Source of the DNA: an uncultured Bacteroidota bacterium
Lineage (GTDB): Bacteria; Bacteroidota; Bacteroidia; Chitinophagales; Chitinophagaceae
Assembly (NCBI GenBank): GCA_903906365.1
Contig: CAIVKC010000043.1
Location: 186,001 to 250,000, forward strand
Direction: 5' to 3'
DNA length: 64,000 bases
A model generated the notes under the pieces. That model made no database searches. It was given only the letters and a program-made list of their open reading frames with translations, and was not told where the DNA came from. Numbering within the stretch: position 1 is the stretch's first letter; each line of letters opens with the position of its first letter. Below, in pieces: positions 46,144 through 54,210 of this stretch. The position numbers and the translations under genes were made by a program.

Positions 46144-46447
46144 ATAACTGTTTCATGCATGTTAATGGGCAAAACTAAGGCTGTGGCAGGCCCGGCATCA
46201 TGACCATGCTCATGGCCCGAAGTGATTTTGTGTACTCCGGCCCTGTGGGAAAAAATGGCCCCCGCCACGCCAAAAGTCCGGCGACAGGGCCTTGTGCCGG
46301 TTTTATCCCTGCCGGCCTGTCAGCAGGGTTTGCGGATCAATGCGGCCTGCTTCAAGCATTACACAGGAGCATCGGCACCTGCGTTATATAACCGCCGATT
46401 TAGTAAGGATTATTCATATTAAAAAATCCGGACTCTGCTGAGAAACC
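46144..46447. other. Intergenic region with MacAB-TolC promoter
   Basis: 304 bp, no gene. Apart from the CRP-type promoter at 46170-46213 nothing stands out. Confidence 0.5.
46170..46213 (-). promoter_or_regulatory. CRP-type site and -7 element of MacAB-TolC operon
   Basis: ATGAC-CATG-CTCAT (plus-strand reading, 46200-46213; one core mismatch). Minus-strand TAGTTTTG (46177-46170) is a perfect TAnnTTTG, exactly 36.5 bp from the site centre. Confidence 0.7.
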
Positions 46448-49342
46448 CTAGTTCCGGTTGTTGAGGTTGATCAGGTAATCAAACAGGTTGACCTCAGAGG
46501 AAATGCCCAGTTTCTTGCGCAGACGGTATCGGCTGATTTCAACACCCCTTACGGAAATGCTCATGAGTTGGGCGATTTCTTTGGTGGCCAGATTCATCCG
46601 CAGGTAGGTACAAAGTTTGAGTTCGTTGCCGGTAATGGTCGGGTGCTTTTCTTTGAGGATCATGACAAAATCGCTGTTGACCTTGTCAAAGTGTTTGGCG
46701 AAATTTTCCCATTCCTTGTCAATATTATCATCCTCTCCCAGGGTCTTTACCATTTTTTTGAGTTCGGCGATGGCCTGCTCGTCTTTAAGTTTTTTCATGA
46801 CCAGGGTCAGTTCCGCCTTGATTTTTGCCAGTAATTCCCCTTTTTTGACCAGGTGCATGGCCGAAGAAGCCATTTCCGAATTCTTGTAGTTGATTTCTGC
46901 TTCCAGTTTTTCATTGCGCAGGGCTACCAGTTCATTTTCGGTTTTGCTGCGTTCCAGTTCATGTATATAGAGGATTTTCTGCTGTTCTTCTTCAAAGAGC
47001 TGCTGCTGCTGCAGGAATTTTTTTCTCTGCCATCTGTAAAGGCCGAGAAGAGCCAGGCAGAAAAGCAACAGGTAGATTAGTTTGGCCAGCGCCGTCTGGT
47101 ACCAGGGAGGTAATATCCTGAAGGAATATCCGGAAACCGGAGACTCATTACCGAGATTATTCCTGACTTTGACCTCGAAGGTATAGCCGCCCGCAGGCAG
47201 GTTGGTATACTCTTTTTCGTTTCTCTTGGTCCATGCCGACCAGCCCTCATCAAATCCTTTCAGGCGGTAGCTGTATTCCAGGCTTGCCTGGTAGGCAAAG
47301 AGGCTGGAGGAGAATTCAAAATGGATGGATTTCCAGTCATAGGCAATCCCGGGAATATTCTTTTCGTCCTGCACCTGTTTTTCGTTGACATCCCGGAAAT
47401 AGCCTCCAAACAGCAGGCTGTCGCGATCATTGATGATCCGCACCGCCCGGACCTGTACCTTCAGGTCAGGCAGGTTCCTTTTATATTTTTCATAATTAAT
47501 ATGATAGAATCCCTTTTCTCCACCCAAAAAGACATTGTTTTCGTCCACCGAATAAATAAACTCAAAACCGGAGAGCATTTTATTATTGAGTTCAGGCATA
47601 TAAATCACCACCGGCTCCCGGCCCGTCATATCAATGACCCCCAGGGTCTTTTCATGGATGAACCAGATATTGCCGGCGACATCCTCCTTTAGGTAACGGA
47701 TGCTCTGGTCCCCCAGGATCTTCCGGTAAAACTTGGAAGGTTCAAACAGGTCGGAGCCGGCATTGTAGGCATATACCCCCTTTTGGGTTGCGATCACTAC
47801 CTCATTGCGTATTTTATACACATGGTTGTTCAGTGTGGACGGCAGTCCTTTCTTATTATTATAACTATAGGAAATGCAGGAATCCTTTTCGGTCCTGATT
47901 ATTTTATACACCCCGTGGTAGGGATGGGATACCCAGATATTATCCAGCTGGTCTATAGCCACAAAACGCGATGATTCGGTAAAACCCGGCAGTTGCCTGA
48001 CCGGCACAAATTGGTTATTGCGGAAGTCGAACATCGTCAGCCCGTTATAATTGCCTGCCACCATGCGTGCCGCCGGCAAGGTGGAGGTAATGGGAGTAAA
48101 ATTCCAGAATCCGGGCAGCGAGGACAGCGGATGAACCCTGCTGCCCTGCACCTGGAAGGCCCCCTCGTGATGTCCCAGCAGCAACTGGTTATTGATTTCA
48201 GCCAGGCTCCAGTTCTGCCCTTGGGCACCATCTACCGGGGTGAAGCTCCCGCGGCTGAAACTTAAATCCTTCACCGGCTGGAGCGCTGCGGTGTAGAGTC
48301 CGCTGGAAGTACCCAAATAGAGATCCTTATCGTGGATGATGGCCGCATATCCGGAACCGTCCTGCATCATGGGCATAATATGCTTGATGGCGCTGTTATA
48401 GGCAATAAAATCTATTCCGTTATCCAGGCCCAGCCAAAGATTCTGTTGGTTGTCCAGGAAAATACTCAGCACATTGTTGTTTTGAAGTCCTTCGGTCCTG
48501 GAAAAACGCTGTATCAGGTTTTCATGCAGGTCAACGATATAAATCCCGCCATTGTTGGTTGCCAGGGCGATCCAGTTGCTGTTGATGAGTGTGGCCGCAT
48601 AAATCCTTTCATTTTCAAGTACCTGTGAGTTGGGGGATTGGATTTTGGCGATTTTTTCAAAACTGAGTTGAAACAGGCCGTTTTTCAGCGTAGTGACAAC
48701 GGCCTTGTCCCCGGGGGCCGGTAAAATAGCCGTAACCGGTTCATTTACAGGCAGTTCGCTTACAATACCCAGCGGGTGCCATGCCTGGTTATCAAAACCC
48801 ATCAGGCCCAGGCGGTAGTCCTGGGCGTAGAGCCTTCCGTTACAGGTGCCAAGAAAGGCCCATTCCGAAGGGGCTGCAAAAACGGCTACGGATTCGTTGA
48901 CAAACCGAAAGATTTTGCTGGCAGTCCGGAAATAAATGTCCTTTTTATAAGTCACTATGTCCCAGACGTCCCCGAAGGACTTGTGTTTTTCCGGAATGAA
49001 TGGGGTCAGGGAATGGTATTCCAGTCGGCCATTGTGACCAGGGGTAAAATAGCCCAGTTCATCCTGGCCTCCTACAAAGATGCGGTTGTCGGCACCAATT
49101 TCCACCGAACGGACGATGGTCTTATTGGGCAAGGGGTACAAATTCCAGAACCTGCCGTCGAAACTGAGCAGCCCTTCATTGTTGGCAAAATACATGATCC
49201 CGTTCTTATCCTGCCGGATATCCCAGTTCTGGAGGCCCCCCCGGTAGGCCTGGTTGGAATAATTGATCACTTCCGGAAAGCCGATCGTATTCTGTCCGAA
49301 TACCGAAAAGGGAATCCATAACAGGAAAATGAATTTTCTCAT
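46448..49342 (-). CDS. Reg_prop/Y_Y_Y sensor with cytosolic LuxR-type HTH
   Basis: 964 aa from ATG 49342 (MRKFIFLLWIPFSVFGQ, a signal peptide). The periplasmic part is beta-propeller repeats (about 30-640) plus a Y_Y_Y domain (YSYRLKGFDEGWSAWT ... NLPAGGYTFEVKVRN). A single transmembrane helix (LAKLIYLLLFCLALLGLY) leads to a coiled coil (about 780-860) and a LuxR-type HTH (ELKLCTYLRMNLATKEIAQLMSISVRGVEISRYRLRKKLG). There is no kinase or receiver domain, so it senses glycan outside and binds DNA directly. It is divergent from susC and probably regulates the locus. Confidence 0.88.
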   Translation of the reverse strand: MRKFIFLLWIPFSVFGQNTIGFPEVINYSNQAYRGGLQNWDIRQDKNGIMYFANNEGLLSFDGRFWNLYPLPNKTIVRSVEIGADNRIFVGGQDELGYFTPGHNGRLEYHSLTPFIPEKHKSFGDVWDIVTYKKDIYFRTASKIFRFVNESVAVFAAPSEWAFLGTCNGRLYAQDYRLGLMGFDNQAWHPLGIVSELPVNEPVTAILPAPGDKAVVTTLKNGLFQLSFEKIAKIQSPNSQVLENERIYAATLINSNWIALATNNGGIYIVDLHENLIQRFSRTEGLQNNNVLSIFLDNQQNLWLGLDNGIDFIAYNSAIKHIMPMMQDGSGYAAIIHDKDLYLGTSSGLYTAALQPVKDLSFSRGSFTPVDGAQGQNWSLAEINNQLLLGHHEGAFQVQGSRVHPLSSLPGFWNFTPITSTLPAARMVAGNYNGLTMFDFRNNQFVPVRQLPGFTESSRFVAIDQLDNIWVSHPYHGVYKIIRTEKDSCISYSYNNKKGLPSTLNNHVYKIRNEVVIATQKGVYAYNAGSDLFEPSKFYRKILGDQSIRYLKEDVAGNIWFIHEKTLGVIDMTGREPVVIYMPELNNKMLSGFEFIYSVDENNVFLGGEKGFYHINYEKYKRNLPDLKVQVRAVRIINDRDSLLFGGYFRDVNEKQVQDEKNIPGIAYDWKSIHFEFSSSLFAYQASLEYSYRLKGFDEGWSAWTKRNEKEYTNLPAGGYTFEVKVRNNLGNESPVSGYSFRILPPWYQTALAKLIYLLLFCLALLGLYRWQRKKFLQQQQLFEEEQQKILYIHELERSKTENELVALRNEKLEAEINYKNSEMASSAMHLVKKGELLAKIKAELTLVMKKLKDEQAIAELKKMVKTLGEDDNIDKEWENFAKHFDKVNSDFVMILKEKHPTITGNELKLCTYLRMNLATKEIAQLMSISVRGVEISRYRLRKKLGISSEVNLFDYLINLNNRN

Positions 49343-49383
49343 ATTGGCCGGCCAATTTGTACTGTGAATATAGAAAAAATTCA

Positions 49384-49454
49384 TTGATGTAGTAATGTAG
49401 TAGTGTAACTACCCTTTAAATCAATATTTTATATTTTTTGATGTAGTAATGTAG
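49384..49454. repeat. 17-bp direct repeat in the regulator-susC intergenic region
   Basis: TTGATGTAGTAATGTAG occurs at 49384-49400 and 49438-49454, 54 bp apart. The first copy runs into GTAGT-GTA-ACTAC (49400-49412), a small inverted repeat. Likely binding sites for the LuxR-type regulator encoded next door; this is inference from position. Confidence 0.65.
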
Positions 49455-49538
49455 GGGGTAATTGTTTTGAAACTGATGTATCCCGGTTTATTTTTAACTC
49501 CTACTTTTTTTCATTTCTTTCACCAAAACGAATGCCAT

Positions 49539-52500
49539 ATGATTTTAAAACTCAAAAGTGTTCTGGGCATTATCTGTCTGCTGTTCCTTATGGCAGACGC
49601 GGCAGCCCAAAACATCCGTTTATCCGGAAAAGTGATAAACAAGGCTTCAGGCGCTCCTTTAGTTAAGGCTACCGTTTCCGTCAAGGGAACCAAGATTGCC
49701 ACCAGCACCGACCAGGCAGGCAGGTTTTCCATTACCGTCCCCTCCGGGCAGGTAACCCTGGTAGCTTCCTATATTTCCATGGCCAGTCAGGAAAAACCGG
49801 TGGATGGTACCGGGGAAATTCTCTTTGCACTGGAAGAAAACCAGTCCAGCACCCTCAATGACGTAGTGGTGATTGGTTATGGCACCCAGAAAATTACCAA
49901 GGTTTCCGGCGCTATTTCCACCATCAAGGCGGCAGATATTGAAAAGGTAAACGCCGTCCGGGTGGAGGACGCAATACAAGGCCGGGCTTCCGGGGTAAAC
50001 GTCATTCAGAGCGGATCACCAGGGACAACCCCCACCGTGCTGATCAGGGGTATCCCTTCCTATGCCGGTTCGGATCCGCTGGTAGTAATCGACGGTGTTC
50101 AGCAGTCCCTGATAGATTTCAATTCCATCAGCCCTTCCGACGTGGAAAGCATCAGTGTGCTCAAAGATGCGGCAACCACTTCCATCTACGGAGTCAAAGG
50201 CGGTAACGGTGTAATTGTGATTACCACCAAATCGGGCCGCAAAAACCAAAAAACCCAAATCAGCCTGAACAGCAGCTATGGGGTTCAGGAAGTAGCCCAT
50301 AAAATCGGCGTGCTGAACGCCACCGAATATGGAGCCATGGTAAATGAGGGCAGCACCACTTCAGGTGGCGGAGTCATCTTCCCCAATTTGAGCGTTTTGG
50401 GTGTGGGGACCAATTGGCAGGACCAGGTGTTCAAACAGGCTCCCATCCAGTCACATTCCCTCAGTGCCACAGGGGGCAGCGATAAAATGTCCTATTTTCT
50501 GTCTGCCGGATATACGGACCAGGCAGGTATTGTGGCCGGAAGGGATAAATCTGATTATTCCCGGGGAAATTTTACGGCAAACCTGAATTTTCAGCTGGCC
50601 CCGCGGGTGAAATTCATCGTCAATGCGACGGAAGTGCTGCTGAATTCAAAGGGGGTGGCCGAAAACTCCTTTAACAGCATCATCGGCGAGGCACTCAACT
50701 ATGACCCTACCGTACCGGTCCTCAATAAGGTGGCGGGTACCGTGGGCAACTATGGTTTCAGCAATTTATTGCTGGCCGAAGTACATAACCCGCTGACCGA
50801 GCTGCAGAATACTTATAATAAGAACAGCGGCAACAAACTCTATGGCAAATTCGAGCTGCAGTATGATGTAATCAAAAACCTCAAACTCACCTCCCGTTTC
50901 GGATACACTAAATATGATGACAACGTAAAGGCCTTTTATCCCCTGGTTTTCTACGGAGTCAATAATGTGGATAACTCAATGAATGCGGACGGAACGACAG
51001 TCCTGGGTAAACACAATTCTGTTACTTCCACCCGGAACAGCAACTTCAATTACCGCTGGGAAAGCTATGCCAACTATGATTTCAGGATCAGGCAGGACCA
51101 TCATTTTGAAACCGTGGCCGGAATTACCTTCCTGAGAAATTATGGTAACCAGATCGGGGCCTACAAACAGGATGTTCCCTTTAATTCCTGGACCTTTGCG
51201 GATGTGTCTGCTGCCACCGGCGTAAACACCTCAGCAAACCCCAGTGCCAACTCCGGTTACTATTATGAATATGTAGGCAAGAATATCTCCTATTTTGGCC
51301 GTATCAACTATGATTATCAGGACAAATACCTCGCTTCCTTCAGCGCGCGCAGGGATGGTTCCTATGCCTTTGGCGTCAATAACCAGTTTGGAAACTTCTA
51401 TTCCGGTTCACTTGGCTGGGTCGTATCCAGGGAAAATTTCTTTCATTCCAATTTCATCAATTTCCTGAAGATCCGCGGCTCCTACGGTACGACCGGTAAT
51501 GACGCCAATACCAGCCCGCAGAGTACCAATATCGTTACGGGCGGCCCCTATAATAATATTGGAAACAGCAATGGCTATAATTTTGGCGGGGTCTTTTACT
51601 CCGGGTCCTCCATTGGATCACAGCTGAACCCCAAACTCGGCTGGGAAAAACAGACCCAGTCCAATGCAGGGTTTGATATGACGTTTTTCAAGAACAAATT
51701 CTCTTTGACAGCCGATTATTTCCAGAAGAACGTAAACGGCCTGCTGTTCACCCCATCACAGTCCCTTTACCTGGGCACCGTTCCTGCGCCGCTGGCCAAT
51801 ATTGGAACTACCAGCAGCAAGGGAATCGATGCCATGCTGAGTTATCATGAAAATATCGGCAAGGACTTCAGGTTAAATACTTCGCTTACTTTTACCACTT
51901 CCACCAACAAAGTAACTTCCACTAATTTTGACAATACCGCCAAAATAACCGGCGGATACTATTTCAATGGCCAGTCCCAGTCTGTAACCGTTTTCGAAAA
52001 GGGCCAGACACCTGGTTACTTTTATGGCTATAAAACAGCCGGCCTTTTCCAGACCGCGGCAGAGATTGCCAAATCACCCGTCCAGAACAATGCCCAGCCG
52101 GGGGATATCAAATACGTAGATATCAACCATGACGGCGTCATTGACAGCAAGGACCAGACCAAAATAGGAAACCCCTTTCCCAAATTCACCATGGGCTGGA
52201 ATCTGGGCATCGACTTCAAGAACTTTGACTTTACGGCCTTTCTCTATGCTTCAGTGGGCAATGACATCTACCGGGCCTACGAAAGGAATGCCAATTATAC
52301 CAATAAGTTCAGGAGTATCCTGGCCAGATGGACAGGACCCAATTCTACCAATGACGCCCGTTATCCCAGGTATTCCTTTACGGATGCCAATGACAATGCG
52401 CGGGTTTCTGACCGCTACGTGGAGGACGGTTCCTTCCTAAAGATTAAGAACCTGCAACTTGGTTACACCCTGCCGGGTTCCATAACCAAGAATGCCCTGA

Positions 52501-52661
52501 CCAAACTGAGGGTGTATGTTCAGGTAAAAAATGCCTACACATTTACCAAATACACCGGTTTTGATCCGGAAATTTCAGGCGGTATCCTAAACACGGGCGT
52601 TGACCTGGGTGCTTACCCACAGGCAAGGACCTACCTGGTGGGACTGGATGTAAAATTCTAA
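49539..52661 (+). CDS. SusC-like TonB-dependent outer membrane transporter
   Basis: 1040 aa from ATG 49539 (MILKLKSVLGIICLLFLMADAAAQ, a signal peptide). A CarboxypepD_reg-like domain (about 25-100, IRLSGKVINKASGAPL), a TonB plug (about 110-225, with VLKDAATTSIYGVKGGNGVIVITTK) and a 22-strand beta-barrel ending in LVGLDVKF. It imports oligosaccharides together with SusD. The earlier ATG at 49467 precedes the signal peptide and overlaps the regulatory region. Confidence 0.95.
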   Translation: MILKLKSVLGIICLLFLMADAAAQNIRLSGKVINKASGAPLVKATVSVKGTKIATSTDQAGRFSITVPSGQVTLVASYISMASQEKPVDGTGEILFALEENQSSTLNDVVVIGYGTQKITKVSGAISTIKAADIEKVNAVRVEDAIQGRASGVNVIQSGSPGTTPTVLIRGIPSYAGSDPLVVIDGVQQSLIDFNSISPSDVESISVLKDAATTSIYGVKGGNGVIVITTKSGRKNQKTQISLNSSYGVQEVAHKIGVLNATEYGAMVNEGSTTSGGGVIFPNLSVLGVGTNWQDQVFKQAPIQSHSLSATGGSDKMSYFLSAGYTDQAGIVAGRDKSDYSRGNFTANLNFQLAPRVKFIVNATEVLLNSKGVAENSFNSIIGEALNYDPTVPVLNKVAGTVGNYGFSNLLLAEVHNPLTELQNTYNKNSGNKLYGKFELQYDVIKNLKLTSRFGYTKYDDNVKAFYPLVFYGVNNVDNSMNADGTTVLGKHNSVTSTRNSNFNYRWESYANYDFRIRQDHHFETVAGITFLRNYGNQIGAYKQDVPFNSWTFADVSAATGVNTSANPSANSGYYYEYVGKNISYFGRINYDYQDKYLASFSARRDGSYAFGVNNQFGNFYSGSLGWVVSRENFFHSNFINFLKIRGSYGTTGNDANTSPQSTNIVTGGPYNNIGNSNGYNFGGVFYSGSSIGSQLNPKLGWEKQTQSNAGFDMTFFKNKFSLTADYFQKNVNGLLFTPSQSLYLGTVPAPLANIGTTSSKGIDAMLSYHENIGKDFRLNTSLTFTTSTNKVTSTNFDNTAKITGGYYFNGQSQSVTVFEKGQTPGYFYGYKTAGLFQTAAEIAKSPVQNNAQPGDIKYVDINHDGVIDSKDQTKIGNPFPKFTMGWNLGIDFKNFDFTAFLYASVGNDIYRAYERNANYTNKFRSILARWTGPNSTNDARYPRYSFTDANDNARVSDRYVEDGSFLKIKNLQLGYTLPGSITKNALTKLRVYVQVKNAYTFTKYTGFDPEISGGILNTGVDLGAYPQARTYLVGLDVKF

Positions 52662-52669
52662 TCATTTAA

Positions 52670-54193
52670 ATGAATACTGAAATGAAAACATACATAAAGC
52701 TGGCAGGTATCCTCACTTTGGTTTCGGTACTTGCTTCCTGTAAAAAATACATTGCCTACAACCCCCATGATTCCTACCAGGTAACTGCCCTGGATTACCT
52801 TAAATCGGCTTCTGATTACCAGACCATGGAAATCAGCGTATATACTCCGCTGCAGTGGATCAACCAGGTGGTGCCCATTGGTGACATCGCCTCCGATAAT
52901 GCGGTCTCAGGCGGTGAAAGTGCTTCTGACGTTTTGGATTTGCAGCAGATAGATGATTATACGCTGACACCGGTAAACGGAACACTGGCCAATATCTGGC
53001 AATATTCCTATGAAGGGGTGAACCGGGCCAATTACCTGATTCAATATAAAAACACCAACCCCGGGGGACAGTCGGTCAATTTTGCCGGTAAGGAATCCCT
53101 GTATGGTGAGATCTATTTTCTAAGAGCCTATTATTATTTCACCCTCACCAAAATGTTTGGGGATGTACCCCTGTTTACCGACAAGCGGCTGGATCTCTCC
53201 AACTCAGGAACCCTCAAACGCGCTCCAAGGGCCAGCGTATACCAGCAGATAGAAACTGACCTGAAGAATGCCATGGCCGTTTTGCCCATCAGCCAGGCCG
53301 AACAGGGCCGCATAACCAAATATGCGGCAGCCTCCCTGCTGGGTAAGGTATACCTGTACCAGAATAAATTTGATTCTGCCGCCAACGTATTGCAGGAAGT
53401 CATCAGTTCAAATACCTATTCCCTGGTCAGTGATTATTCCTCCATCTGGCTGCCCTCCGGGGAGAACGGACCCGAGTCGGTCTTTGAGATACAGTACACC
53501 AATGCTTCGCCCTATTACCAATGGTCCAATGAATTGCAGGGGCAGGGCAATTATGCCATACAGCAATGTGGTATCCGGGGATTGAACGGAACAGCGGAAA
53601 TGCCCTATGCACCGGGATGGAGCACCAACCTGCCTACCCAGGACCTGGCTGCTGCTTACAGTGCAGGGGACCAGCGCAAGGATGTGACCGTTTTGGATAT
53701 AGAGGCATACAAGGCCGCCAATCCTTCCTTTAATATTACCTACCAGGTGGCCCCATATAAAAATACCGGGCTCTACAACCAGAAATATCTGCCCAGAAAA
53801 GGACAGACCTCCGGTCAGCCTGAATTGAATTACTCCAATAATTTCCGGATCATCCGCTATGCGGACGTGCTGCTCATGGCTGCTGAGGCCCTCAATAAAA
53901 GCGCCACGCCCAATGACGGACTGGCCCAAAATTACCTCAACATGGTCAGGCGCCGGGCCTTTGGAGACCAGCTCCATGATGTAACTGCCACAGGCAGCTC
54001 CCTGTACACGGCGATCCTGCTGGAAAGAAGGCTGGAACTGGGGATGGAAGGCGATCGCTTCTTTGACCTGGTCCGGACCGGGCAGGCAGCCTCCGTGCTT
54101 GGCCCCAAGTTCAAGACAGGAAAAAATGAATTGTTCCCGATACCTCAGCAGGAGATCACCGTCTCCGGACTGACCCAAAATCCGGGATATTAG
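52670..54193 (+). CDS. SusD-like surface glycan-binding lipoprotein (RagB/SusD)
   Basis: 507 aa (503 from ATG 52682). The lipobox LASC is followed by KKYIAY. N-terminal SusD-like TPR helices (YLIQYKNTNPGG ... GEIYFLRAYYYFTLTKMFGDVPLFTDK) and the C-terminal RagB region (RIIRYADVLLMAAEALN; LLERRLELGMEGDRFFDLVRTG). It caps the SusC barrel and captures the glycan. 8 bp after susC. Confidence 0.95.
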   Translation: MNTEMKTYIKLAGILTLVSVLASCKKYIAYNPHDSYQVTALDYLKSASDYQTMEISVYTPLQWINQVVPIGDIASDNAVSGGESASDVLDLQQIDDYTLTPVNGTLANIWQYSYEGVNRANYLIQYKNTNPGGQSVNFAGKESLYGEIYFLRAYYYFTLTKMFGDVPLFTDKRLDLSNSGTLKRAPRASVYQQIETDLKNAMAVLPISQAEQGRITKYAAASLLGKVYLYQNKFDSAANVLQEVISSNTYSLVSDYSSIWLPSGENGPESVFEIQYTNASPYYQWSNELQGQGNYAIQQCGIRGLNGTAEMPYAPGWSTNLPTQDLAAAYSAGDQRKDVTVLDIEAYKAANPSFNITYQVAPYKNTGLYNQKYLPRKGQTSGQPELNYSNNFRIIRYADVLLMAAEALNKSATPNDGLAQNYLNMVRRRAFGDQLHDVTATGSSLYTAILLERRLELGMEGDRFFDLVRTGQAASVLGPKFKTGKNELFPIPQQEITVSGLTQNPGY

Positions 54194-54210
54194 AAATAAT
54201 TTAAAAAACT

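Noticed and set aside
53408-54178. 256-codon frame antisense to susD, and similar long frames at 43957-44784 and 60942-61565
   Set aside because: Each is a shadow of a well-supported gene on the other strand, caused by codon bias.
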